Assembly: GCA_903877385.1 (NCBI GenBank)
Contig: CAIRDP010000061.1
Span: 127,960-191,959 of the forward strand
Direction of reading: 5' to 3'
Length of the DNA: 64,000 nucleotides
Source: an uncultured Bacteroidales bacterium
GTDB lineage: Bacteria > Bacteroidota > Bacteroidia > Bacteroidales > FEN-979
Part shown: positions 1 through 8,528 of the stretch, piece by piece
Numbering within the stretch: the stretch's first letter is position 1
Layout of the letters: every line of letters starts with the position of its first letter
Translations under genes and position numbers: made by a program
Notes under the pieces: generated by a model
Seen by the model: the letters and a program-made list of their open reading frames with translations, nothing else
Told to the model about the DNA's origin: nothing
The model's database searches: none

Positions 1-2
1 TA

Positions 3-698
3 CCCGAATCGGACCTCTGGCTAAGAAGGAAAAAAATTACAATCGTCCCGGCAACAGGCAGGTTTCCAAGAAATACAACTGTAAGGCAGTTCCAGGAGCT
101 TTTTTCCATCGAAAACAGGAAATATTTCATCTTCGGGCTCATCCTGGCCATCTTCGACATGTCGGCCTACTGGCTCACCTATTCATGGATGCCGGGGTAC
201 CTTCATTCTGAAAGGCATTTCACACTTACCAAATCAGCTTTCTGGATTCTGGTGACACAAACCGGGGGATTCCTGGGCTACCTTATTTTCGGGTTTATCG
301 CCGACAGGTTCGGCAGGCGCCCTGCCTACAGTATTTATTCGGTCATCATGGCCCTGGGGCTGATCATGGTAACCATCTTCTGGGATTACATCGTGATATA
401 CCCTCTTATCATCCTGGCCTTTATGTTCATGGTCGGGTTTGGTACCGGGATGTTCGGGGGATTTGGTTCACTTTTCTCTGAACTTTTCCCGACTTCGGTA
501 AGGAGCACGGCCATGGGATCGGCATTCAACCTTGCCAGGGGCATACAGTTCTTCACCCCTGTCATCATCTCGGTAATTGCAGTGCGTTACGGCCTGGGAG
601 GAGGGATCTCACTGGCGGCATTATTCGCCCTGCTTACCGGTGCCTGGATATGGACCTTCCCCGAAACCAGGCAAAAAAAGCTTTACACGGGTGACTGA
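3..698 (+). CDS. MFS transporter, C-terminal part (5' truncated by window edge)
   Basis: The reading frame is open from the window edge, so the true start lies outside. The visible 231 residues begin with PESDLWLRRK, a motif typical of the central cytoplasmic loop of metabolite:H+ symporters. They continue through about six hydrophobic segments and include the MFS motif-A-like GFIADRFGRR. The family moves small solutes across the inner membrane using the proton gradient. The substrate cannot be told from this half. It ends 43 bp before the efflux adaptor gene on the same strand, but a -7 promoter element lies in that gap, so the two are probably separate units. Confidence 0.9.
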   Translation, partial: PESDLWLRRKKITIVPATGRFPRNTTVRQFQELFSIENRKYFIFGLILAIFDMSAYWLTYSWMPGYLHSERHFTLTKSAFWILVTQTGGFLGYLIFGFIADRFGRRPAYSIYSVIMALGLIMVTIFWDYIVIYPLIILAFMFMVGFGTGMFGGFGSLFSELFPTSVRSTAMGSAFNLARGIQFFTPVIISVIAVRYGLGGGISLAALFALLTGAWIWTFPETRQKKLYTGD

Positions 699-714
699 AA
701 CTAATTCATTTTCT

Positions 715-722
715 TATCTTTG
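715..722 (+). promoter_or_regulatory. Bacteroidota -7 promoter element TATCTTTG for the RND operon
   Basis: TATCTTTG matches the TAnnTTTG -7 consensus of the Bacteroidota housekeeping sigma factor and lies 20 bp before the adaptor ATG. No good TTTG is seen at the expected -33 spacing, so this is a partial match only. Confidence 0.35.
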
Positions 723-741
723 AGAATCAAGAACAAGGGTT

Positions 742-1797
742 ATGAAACGAAAGCTGGTACTTTTTGGCGTAATCGGGTTGATCGTCCTTCTGTTACTGAT
801 CAGGATATTTTCAGGGGCCGGTAAAAAGAAAGCCGAAACGGCCGCTGCAGCTAAACCGGCGGTACCTGTCGAAGTAATTATCGCCCGGGATACTTCCATG
901 ATCTACCAGCTGTCCACCATCGGCACCCTCAGGGCCAATGAAAGCGTGGCTATCGTAAGCGAGATCAGCAAAAAAGTTGTAAGTGTTTACCTGAAGGAAG
1001 GGTCGTTCGTAAGCAAAGGGCAATTGCTCTTCAAACTTGACGATGCCGAAATCCTTGCCAGGATCAACAAGCTGGTTATTGATGAAAAGCTTGCCCAAAC
1101 GAATGAGTCCAGGCAAAAAGCACAGCTGGCAAAAGGCGGGATAAGCCAGGAACAATATGATGAAACCCTTAACCACCTCAACACCATCAGGGCCGAAATA
1201 GAAATTTTAATGGTGGACCTTTCCAAGACTGAGATCAGGGCCCCATTTGCCGGCAAGATTGGCCTGCGCAACGTGAGTGAAGGCGCACTGGTGAGCCCGA
1301 ACATGGTCCTGGCCAGCCTGCAGGATGTAAGTAAAATCAAAATCGATTTTTCAATACCCGAGAGGTATGCTGATGAGCTGCACCAGGGTACCGCCATTAC
1401 GTTTTCAACCGAATACTCCAACAGGGAGTTCAGGGCGCTTATCGAAGCCGTGGAACCTGATGTGGAAAAGAGCACAAGGACGATCTCCCTGAGGGCTGAA
1501 TGTGAGAATAGGGACGGGAGCCTGGTCCCGGGCGCTTCGGTCAGGGTAGAACTGAATCTGAGGTCCATTGATAAAAAACTTTTCATCCCCACTTCGGCCC
1601 TGATCCCTACAATCAAGGGATATGACGTTTACCTCATGAAATCGGGCAAAGCCGTTTTGCAAGCCGTGACCACAGGCATAAGGAACCGCCAATCGGTCCA
1701 GATCACTGCAGGCTTATCCCTGGATGATACTGTTGTTGTGACAAATCTGCTTAGAATAAAACCTGATGCCCCACTGAAGCTGGTGAAACTGGATTAA
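742..1797 (+). CDS. RND efflux periplasmic adaptor (membrane fusion protein)
   Basis: This 351-residue protein has an N-terminal membrane anchor (about residues 4-24). A biotinyl-lipoyl-like domain (about 60-105 and 165-200) is split by a short helical hairpin (about 105-160), and a beta-barrel/membrane-proximal region follows. The segment TEIRAPFAGKIG is the usual second half of the lipoyl domain in this family. Such adaptors bridge an inner-membrane RND pump and a TolC channel across the periplasm. The stop codon is separated from the pump ATG by one base and the TolC gene follows, so the three form one operon. Substrate is not evident. Confidence 0.95.
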   Translation: MKRKLVLFGVIGLIVLLLLIRIFSGAGKKKAETAAAAKPAVPVEVIIARDTSMIYQLSTIGTLRANESVAIVSEISKKVVSVYLKEGSFVSKGQLLFKLDDAEILARINKLVIDEKLAQTNESRQKAQLAKGGISQEQYDETLNHLNTIRAEIEILMVDLSKTEIRAPFAGKIGLRNVSEGALVSPNMVLASLQDVSKIKIDFSIPERYADELHQGTAITFSTEYSNREFRALIEAVEPDVEKSTRTISLRAECENRDGSLVPGASVRVELNLRSIDKKLFIPTSALIPTIKGYDVYLMKSGKAVLQAVTTGIRNRQSVQITAGLSLDDTVVVTNLLRIKPDAPLKLVKLD

Positions 1798-1798
1798 C

Positions 1799-4700
1799 AT
1801 GAGTCTCTCATCTGTAAGTATTAAAAGGCCGGTACTGGCTATAGTGTTCTCCCTCCTGATCGTAATTTTCGGGCTGGTGAGCTATTCTTACCTGGGCATC
1901 AGGGAATACCCTGCCATGGATCCTCCCATTGTTACCGTCACAACCAACTATGAAGGAGCCAATGCCGAGATCATCCAGGCCCAGATCACCGAACCCCTTG
2001 AGGATGCCATCAACGGGATCGAAGGGATCAGGGTGCTGTCGTCGGTCTCAAACGACCAGACCAGCCTGATCACGGTGGAATTCAACCTGGGCAACGATAT
2101 GGAAGCCGCAGCCAATGATGTGCGCGACAGGGTTTCCAAAACTATACAGCTGCTTCCGAAGGATGTAGATCCGCCCATCGTGGAAAAGCTCAGCGCCAAC
2201 ACCAATGCGATCATCTTCATGGTCATCCGCTCATACCAGCATAATATCATGGAAGTGAACGCGCTGATGGAAAATGTGATCAAGGAAAGGCTGCAAACCA
2301 TCCCCGGCGTTGGCGACATCAAGATCTTCGGCGAAAAGAAATACTCCATGCGCCTATGGCTGGATCCTTATAAAATGTCATCCTGCGGAATCACATCCCT
2401 CGATATCCAGAAAGCCCTGACCCGTGAAAATATTGAACTTCCTTCGGGCAGGGTTGAAGGCGATATGACCGAGCTTACCATACGTACCCTCGGTCTGATG
2501 CAAAGCCCACAGCAGTTCAACGACCTCATCATCAAACAGGAGGGCGGGAATATCATCCGCCTCTCCGACCTGGGGACTGCCGAATTATATCCCCAGAACG
2601 ACCGTTCCACAGTGATGATGGACCTTTTGCCAGTCATTATAATTGGTGTGGTTCCCCAGAACGGGGCAAACAACGTAGCCATTGCCGATGAGTTTTACAG
2701 GAGGATGGCCCGCATCAAGGAAGAGATACCCGCCGAATATTCCATCAGCATAGGATATGATTTTACCAAATTCGAAAGAAAAGCCGTAAAGGAAGTCCGT
2801 CAGACCATACTGCTTTCACTAATCCTGGTGATCCTGATCATCTTCTTTTTCCTGCGCGACTGGAGGTCGACCATCATACCCGTGGTTGCCATCCCCGTAT
2901 CGCTGATCGGAGCCTTTATCCTGATGGCCCTATTCGGACTTTCGGTGAATGTGCTCACCCTCCTGGCCGTGGTGCTGGCGATAGGGCTGGTTTGCGACGA
3001 TGCGATCATCGTGCTTGAGAATATCCACGCGAAGGTGAACCGGGGCATGAACCCGGTGGAAGCGGCAAATGAGGGGATGAACGAGATCTATTTTGCCGTC
3101 ATATCAACGACCATTGTTTTAGCGGCAGTGTTCATCCCGGTGATGTTCCTGCAGGGACTGGTGGGAAGGCTTTTCAGGGAATTTGCCGTGGTTGTTGCCG
3201 GCTCGGTGCTTATCTCGGCCTTCGTTGCCCTCACCCTTTCGCCCATGATGAGTTCCCGTATCCTCAAAGACAGGAGAGATAAGAAGCCAAACTGGCTTAT
3301 GCGGGCCACCGACCCGTTTTTCGAATTCCTGAACACGGCTTATAAGCAGTCCCTGGAATCTTTTTTAAAGCGAAGGTGGATGGCATTTCCCGTATTCCTT
3401 GTTATACTGGGGCTGATCTTCGTCTTCTTCAAAGCCCTGCATTCGGAGCTTGCGCCTTTTGAGGACAGGAACAACATTCGCATCCCAACCCTTGCACCTG
3501 AAGGATCCACCTATGAATTCATGGATAAATACATGGCCCAGGTTGATAAATATTTCAGGGACTCGGTACCCGAAGTCTCGACCTATTTTTACATGATCTC
3601 TCCCAGCATGGGAGCAAAGGATAACCCGAACAAGGGTATGGAAATTGTTTACCTCCAGGATGTCGAAAAACGAAGGCGTTCGCAGCATGAGATTTTTGTA
3701 AAAGCAGCGAAAGAACTTCAGCAGATCACGGGGATCCGGTGTTTTCCCTTCGAACCGCCTACCATCGGCGACAGGTTTTCGGGCCAGCCCCTTCAATATG
3801 TTCTCCAGGCCCCCAGCCTGGTGATGCTGAAGGACATCCTGCCCCATTTCCTCGAGGAGGCGAGGAAACTGCCCATATTGCAATTTGTGGATGCCGATTT
3901 CAAGATCAACAAACCCGAGTTGAGGATCACAGTGCACAGGGAAAAAGCCGCCCTTCTCAATGTTTCCACCGAGGAAATTGCCCGCACCCTGCAGTTAAGC
4001 CTGAGCGGGCAGAGGTATGAATACTTTATCTTTGAAGGCAAGCAATACGAGATCATAGGGCAGCTGATGCCCCGTTTTCGTAATGATCCTGATGCCCTTA
4101 AATCCCTGTATGTACGAAGCAGCAAGGGCGAACTTGTGCCCCTCGACAACCTCATCAGCGTGGAAGAAAATATCAATCCTGCAGCCATATATTCCTACAA
4201 CCGTTATATCTCGGCAACCATCTCGGCAGGGCTTACACAGGGGGCGACCCTGGGCGACGGGATCAGGGAACTTAACAGGATCTCGAAAGAGATACTTCCC
4301 CCAAGCATCAAGACAAGCCTGGCGGGACAATCCCGGGATTACCAGGAAAGCTCATCCAGCCTCATTTTCGTATTCATACTGGGGATCGTCCTCATTTACC
4401 TGATCCTTGCCGCCCAGTTTGAAAGCTTCATCGACCCCTTCATCATCCTGCTCACGGTTCCTTTAGCCATTACCGGAGCCCTTTTCTCACTGTGGTATTT
4501 CAGGCAAACCCTGAATATTTTCAGCGAGATCGGTATCGTCATGCTGATAGGGCTGGTCACTAAAAACGGCATCCTCATCGTTGAGTTTGCGAACCAGAGG
4601 AAACTGGGTGGAATGGATAAGCTGAGGGCTGTCCAGGCTGCTGCCACGTCGAGGTTCAGGCCTATCCTGATGACCTCATCAGCCATGGTACTGGGGATCC

Positions 4701-4867
4701 TTCCTATCGCCCTGAACATCGGGGCCTCATCCGAAAGCCGGCAATCACTTGGGATTGCCGTTGTGGGAGGGCTGATCTTTTCGACCTTCCTCACCTTGTT
4801 CCTGATCCCCGCCTTTTATACGTTTTTGTCAAAAGATCATCCTGAAAGCAAAACCCGGGAAACATGA
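1799..4867 (+). CDS. RND efflux pump, hydrophobe/amphiphile efflux-1 (AcrB-like)
   Basis: At 1022 residues this is full length for the HAE1 family. The first transmembrane helix is at about residues 10-30. Two large periplasmic loops are separated by the central transmembrane bundle (about 335-480), and a second bundle lies near the C-terminus. The proton-relay pair is visible as D400-D401 in LAIGLVCDDAIIVLEN, and the partner lysine is in IGLVTKNGILIVEFANQ. It is an inner-membrane proton-driven exporter working with the upstream adaptor and downstream TolC-like channel. The TolC gene overlaps its 3' end by 4 bp, which indicates translational coupling. Confidence 0.96.
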   Translation: MSLSSVSIKRPVLAIVFSLLIVIFGLVSYSYLGIREYPAMDPPIVTVTTNYEGANAEIIQAQITEPLEDAINGIEGIRVLSSVSNDQTSLITVEFNLGNDMEAAANDVRDRVSKTIQLLPKDVDPPIVEKLSANTNAIIFMVIRSYQHNIMEVNALMENVIKERLQTIPGVGDIKIFGEKKYSMRLWLDPYKMSSCGITSLDIQKALTRENIELPSGRVEGDMTELTIRTLGLMQSPQQFNDLIIKQEGGNIIRLSDLGTAELYPQNDRSTVMMDLLPVIIIGVVPQNGANNVAIADEFYRRMARIKEEIPAEYSISIGYDFTKFERKAVKEVRQTILLSLILVILIIFFFLRDWRSTIIPVVAIPVSLIGAFILMALFGLSVNVLTLLAVVLAIGLVCDDAIIVLENIHAKVNRGMNPVEAANEGMNEIYFAVISTTIVLAAVFIPVMFLQGLVGRLFREFAVVVAGSVLISAFVALTLSPMMSSRILKDRRDKKPNWLMRATDPFFEFLNTAYKQSLESFLKRRWMAFPVFLVILGLIFVFFKALHSELAPFEDRNNIRIPTLAPEGSTYEFMDKYMAQVDKYFRDSVPEVSTYFYMISPSMGAKDNPNKGMEIVYLQDVEKRRRSQHEIFVKAAKELQQITGIRCFPFEPPTIGDRFSGQPLQYVLQAPSLVMLKDILPHFLEEARKLPILQFVDADFKINKPELRITVHREKAALLNVSTEEIARTLQLSLSGQRYEYFIFEGKQYEIIGQLMPRFRNDPDALKSLYVRSSKGELVPLDNLISVEENINPAAIYSYNRYISATISAGLTQGATLGDGIRELNRISKEILPPSIKTSLAGQSRDYQESSSSLIFVFILGIVLIYLILAAQFESFIDPFIILLTVPLAITGALFSLWYFRQTLNIFSEIGIVMLIGLVTKNGILIVEFANQRKLGGMDKLRAVQAAATSRFRPILMTSSAMVLGILPIALNIGASSESRQSLGIAVVGGLIFSTFLTLFLIPAFYTFLSKDHPESKTRET

Positions 4868-6168
4868 AAAAGATCCTCCTCAGCGGATTTATACTCTTAA
4901 TGGCTGCCTTCCCGGCTTACAGCCAGGACTTACTCACGCTGGAATCGGCCATTGAAACAGGTTTGGCCAATAATTACGGGATCAATATTGCAAAGAACTC
5001 TCAGCAAATATCAGAGAACAACGCAAGCCCGGGTAATGCCGGGATGTTGCCGAGAATCGATGCCAATGCCGGGTACGTGCATGGGATCAGCAATGCCAAG
5101 GTCACCAACCTCGCGGGATTCGTGCTGGATAATCCAAGTGCCAACTCCGATCTTTTCACTGCAGGGATCAACCTGAACTGGACTCTTTTCGACGGGCTTA
5201 AAATGTTCATTACCTATGATAAGCTGAAAAAACTGGAAGAGATAGGTGACCTTAACGTGAAGATCTCGGTTGAAAATACACTGGCAAGGATCATGGCTGC
5301 CTACTATGAAATCATAAGGCAGGAAAAGGAAACGGAGATTATGAAGGAGCAGGTCAGGATCTCTGAATTCAGGCTTGAACTGGCCCGGCTTAAATATGAG
5401 ACCGGAAGCGGATCCGAGCTTGAATTCCTTAAAGCCAGGGTTGAACTGAATGCCGATGTTGCCAGCCTCTCAAACCAGAAAACCGTTTACCTCAATTCCA
5501 TGGCTACGCTTAATGAACTGATGGCTAGGGACGTCACCTCCAAATTCGGGGTGAAGGATACCATACTTTTCTCGTACCGGCTGAACTATGATTCATTAAG
5601 GGCAGGGATGCGTGAAGCCAACAGGAACCTGCTTCTGTACAACAGGAATGCGGAAGTGAGCGGTTTGAACATGAGATCGGCCAGGGCTGTGCAATGGCCT
5701 ACCCTCGGGCTAACCACCGGGGTCAACTACCTGAACAACCAGAGCGAGGCGAATATCAACAATTACAACAGGAATTTCGGCGCAGTGGTTGGCGTAACAG
5801 CTTACATGAACATTTTCAACGGCCTGAACCTTCAGCGGGATTACCGCAATGCAAAGATTTCCTACGAATCCTCTGAACTTGAAGTGAAGCAGCTTGAAAA
5901 CCAGCTCGATGCATATCTCCTGAAAGTTTATAATGAATATCTGAACCAGATGGAGCTTATCACATTTGAGATGGAAAATGTAAGCCTGGCCGGCAAGAAT
6001 ATGGAGATTGCAAAGGAAAGCTTTGAAGTGGGCTCCATTTCCTCCCTGCAGTTACGCGAGATCCAGAAAAACCTTCTCGATGCAAATACCCGCCTGGTCG
6101 ATGCAGAGTTCAAAACAAAACTCACCGAAACGGCACTGCTCCTGATCAGCGGGAAATTACTGCGTTAG
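4864..6168 (+). CDS. TolC family outer-membrane efflux channel
   Basis: This 434-residue protein has a signal peptide (MKKILLSGFILLMAAFPAYSQ) followed by the two-fold repeated long coiled-coil and beta-strand pattern of the TolC/OEP family. An example is the helical segment from TEIMKEQVRISEFRLELA and its counterpart near residue 350. It would form the trimeric outer-membrane duct of the tripartite pump encoded just upstream, overlapping the pump gene by 4 bp. It is the last gene of the operon. The next gene converges on it with a 14-bp gap and no obvious terminator. Confidence 0.95.
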   Translation: MKKILLSGFILLMAAFPAYSQDLLTLESAIETGLANNYGINIAKNSQQISENNASPGNAGMLPRIDANAGYVHGISNAKVTNLAGFVLDNPSANSDLFTAGINLNWTLFDGLKMFITYDKLKKLEEIGDLNVKISVENTLARIMAAYYEIIRQEKETEIMKEQVRISEFRLELARLKYETGSGSELEFLKARVELNADVASLSNQKTVYLNSMATLNELMARDVTSKFGVKDTILFSYRLNYDSLRAGMREANRNLLLYNRNAEVSGLNMRSARAVQWPTLGLTTGVNYLNNQSEANINNYNRNFGAVVGVTAYMNIFNGLNLQRDYRNAKISYESSELEVKQLENQLDAYLLKVYNEYLNQMELITFEMENVSLAGKNMEIAKESFEVGSISSLQLREIQKNLLDANTRLVDAEFKTKLTETALLLISGKLLR

Positions 6169-6182
6169 TGTTTGTTTGCGGA

Positions 6183-7025
6183 TTACTTAATCATGTTTGC
6201 CCTCACTGCCCCGGTAATGGTGAGTATTCCGGCTGCCTGCCTGCCTGAAATTGGTTTGCCTGATCCCAGGCCGTAATCGGTGAATACCGGCTTCAGTTTT
6301 GCAAGTTCATCGGCAACCGGCTTGATGTTCGAATCGTTGCCGTATTCACCGAGAATGCGTAACAGTTTGTCGAGGCTTTCTTTATGGGCGTACATGCCTG
6401 CCGCTATCGGGCTGTTGTCAGCAGCCAGCTGGCATAAGGATGAGGTGATATACATGCCTTCAACAAATGCTCCTGCCGCTACCAGGACAGCCACCTCATT
6501 GCGGTTGTTCCTTCTCAGGAAATCGCTGGTTTCACCCAGGAACCTTATCACCATGGCAACCAGGCTGTCCCTGTTATTCTTGTATGCTTCGGCTTTCTCA
6601 AGCAGCGTTTTATCAAAAACACCTGCTATCCCCAGGTCTGAAGCCAGCTTTTCTGTACAGAATAGAAATTTATCGGTTTCGCTGATCCTCTGGTAAGTTG
6701 TTGAATAGGCCAGGTCGCTTGTGTAAATCCCCAGGTTGAGGGCTTTTGTTCTGGCCGTGAAATACCTGTTGACATTGGCGGGATCATTGGTAAGACTGAA
6801 AATGTACGGGGCCTTGGCAGCCTGCAGCATCATGGCAGCTTCGAAGGGGGTAGGGAAACGGTTAAGCATATCCTGGGTCTCGGGCGAGAGGATGACTTCC
6901 TGCTTGATGATGTCGGAACCGGATTCATCCGTTGCAGCGGAATTATTCCCCGGATTGCTGCAGGCCTGCATGAAAGCAAGGGCCAGAACCAGGTTAAGAC
7001 AGCGAAGGACCTTTAGAACGTTCAT
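6183..7025 (-). CDS. Unknown helical lipoprotein
   Basis: I prefer the internal Met at 7025 as start because it gives a clean lipoprotein signal: MNVLKVLRCLNLVLALAFMQAC with lipobox FMQAC and lipidated Cys21. The mature part (about 260 residues) looks almost entirely helical, with no catalytic motif I recognise. An in-frame ATG nine codons upstream (7052) would only add a charged extension. It is monocistronic and convergent with the TolC gene. Function is unknown; a periplasm-facing lipid-anchored protein is all that can be inferred. Confidence 0.85.
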   Translation of the reverse strand: MNVLKVLRCLNLVLALAFMQACSNPGNNSAATDESGSDIIKQEVILSPETQDMLNRFPTPFEAAMMLQAAKAPYIFSLTNDPANVNRYFTARTKALNLGIYTSDLAYSTTYQRISETDKFLFCTEKLASDLGIAGVFDKTLLEKAEAYKNNRDSLVAMVIRFLGETSDFLRRNNRNEVAVLVAAGAFVEGMYITSSLCQLAADNSPIAAGMYAHKESLDKLLRILGEYGNDSNIKPVADELAKLKPVFTDYGLGSGKPISGRQAAGILTITGAVRANMIK

Positions 7026-7413
7026 TGGTATTTTTCGTTTAAATTCAATCATGCCGGGTACAGCCTCAACCCAACCAGGTTAAACCTGGATCGGGGTTTT
7101 GCACCGCGGCTATACCGGCTCAATCACCCCCGGGACAGTCTCAACCCCGCAGGGCTGCATCCGGGACCAGGGTTTACCCTGAGACCAGGACCGATTTCAA
7201 GGCCTAAATTTAATTATTTTTTCAGAATTATTTCCGGTTTCTTTTTGTTCTGATTCATAAGGTTTCAGGCTATATTGACAGATTGCCAAAGCAGGCAGGT
7301 ATTTAAATACTTAATTATTTTTATATAGACTTTGTAAAAATTGGCATGCAGGTATTGACATATAATGAATATTGTATATTTTTATTCACTAAAAATTTTT
7401 AAAGCCTTCATTT
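7026..7413. other. 388-bp intergenic region between divergent genes, with diverged tandem repeats
   Basis: This gap separates the lipoprotein gene (-) and the hydrogenase operon (+). It holds two diverged copies of a GC-rich unit (about 7054-7200). It also holds a 15-bp near-palindrome CCAGGTTAAACCTGG (7075-7089) and the palindrome GTATTTAAATAC (7299-7310). It then becomes AT-rich towards the hydrogenase start. I found no convincing TTTG/TAnnTTTG promoter; the best -7-like stretch is TATATTTT at 7375-7382. Confidence 0.6.
7054..7200. repeat. Two diverged GC-rich tandem units with internal palindromes
   Basis: Copy one starts near CGGGTACAGCCTCAACCC and copy two near CGGGACAGTCTCAACCCC, about 65-70 bp apart, each continuing into a GGGTTT-type segment. 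The perfect arms CCAGGT/ACCTGG at 7075-7089 can form a hairpin. Confidence 0.5.
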
Positions 7414-8523
7414 ATGGAGAATCAGCGCCTTACATTTTATCAGGAACTCAAAGGGAAAGGAGTTTCCCGCCGGGATTTCATTAAATTCTGCACTACCATG
7501 GCAGCCTTTATGGGCCTGGAAGCAAGTGGTGTCGCCCAAATTGCGAAAGCCTTCGAAACGAAGCCGAGGCTTCCGGTCATCTGGTTTCATTTCCAGGAAT
7601 GTACTTGTTGCAGTGAATCTTTCATCAGGGCGTCGCATCCCATCATCGCCGATATAGTGCTTGATAAGATTTCACTCGATTACCAGGAAACACTCATGGC
7701 AGCATCAGGGGCTCCTGCCGAAGCGGCGTATAAGGCTGTTATGGCAAAGTATCCCGGTGAATATATCGTCATGGTTGAAGGCTCCATACCTACCGAAAAT
7801 GAAGCATATTGCTGCATCGGCGGCCGCAGTGCATTGCAGATCCTCCAGGAAGCCGCAAAGAATGCCAAGGCAGTTGTAGCCTGGGGCAACTGCGCTTCTG
7901 CCGGATGTGTTCAGGCTGCAAGCCCGAACCCCACCGGAGCCAAACCGGTTCATAAGGTCATCAGTGGTAAGCCTGTGATCAATGTGCAGGGTTGCCCGCC
8001 GATTGCCGACGTAATGGCCGGCGTGGTCGTTCACCTCCTGACTTTCGACCGCATTCCCCAGCTTGACGGGATGGGCAGGCCTAAAGCTTTCTATTCAAGA
8101 AGGGTTCACGACACCTGTTACCGCCGCGCCAATTTCGATGCCGGTTTGTTTGTCGAATCGTTCGACGACGAAGGGGCGAAGAGAGGATATTGTCTTTACA
8201 AAATGGGCTGCAAGGGACCGGTTACTTATAACTCCTGCGGCATCATCAAATGGAACGACAGTGTAAGTTATCCCATCCAAAGCGGGCATCCATGTATTGG
8301 CTGCGCCGAAGAAGGGTTCTGGGACAACGGACCGTTCTACAAGCACCTCCCCGAAGTCGCTGGTTTCGGTATTGAAACAACAGCCGACAAAGTCGGGCTG
8401 GGGCTGGGCATAGGAACTGCAGTAGGTATTGCTGCACATGCCATCGTTACCAACGTACGTAAACATAAAGAGATAATCAATGAGCCCGCCGAAGGTTCAG
8501 CAGTTGAAACCAAGAAAGATTAA
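7414..8523 (+). CDS. hyaA: [NiFe] hydrogenase small subunit, Tat-exported, O2-tolerant type
   Basis: This 369-residue electron-transfer subunit belongs to a group 1 uptake hydrogenase. A twin-arginine signal (S-R19-R20-DFIK plus a hydrophobic stretch to about 46) sends it to the periplasmic face. Proximal-cluster cysteines are C63, C66, C160 and C194. Two supernumerary ones, C65 (in ECTCC) and C165 (C-x4-C), match the six-Cys [4Fe-3S] site of O2-tolerant enzymes such as E. coli Hyd-1. Distal ligands are H232, C235, C260 and C266; medial-cluster ligands are C275, C294 and C297. A C-terminal membrane helix (about 327-346) would contact the cytochrome b encoded downstream. The large-subunit gene follows after 5 bp. 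Confidence 0.97.
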   Translation: MENQRLTFYQELKGKGVSRRDFIKFCTTMAAFMGLEASGVAQIAKAFETKPRLPVIWFHFQECTCCSESFIRASHPIIADIVLDKISLDYQETLMAASGAPAEAAYKAVMAKYPGEYIVMVEGSIPTENEAYCCIGGRSALQILQEAAKNAKAVVAWGNCASAGCVQAASPNPTGAKPVHKVISGKPVINVQGCPPIADVMAGVVVHLLTFDRIPQLDGMGRPKAFYSRRVHDTCYRRANFDAGLFVESFDDEGAKRGYCLYKMGCKGPVTYNSCGIIKWNDSVSYPIQSGHPCIGCAEEGFWDNGPFYKHLPEVAGFGIETTADKVGLGLGIGTAVGIAAHAIVTNVRKHKEIINEPAEGSAVETKKD

Positions 8524-8528
8524 CAGCC

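Noticed and set aside
7355..7366. TTGACA followed by TATAAT upstream of the hydrogenase operon, resembling a sigma-70 promoter
   Set aside because: The two boxes are adjacent rather than 17 bp apart, and Bacteroidota use different elements.
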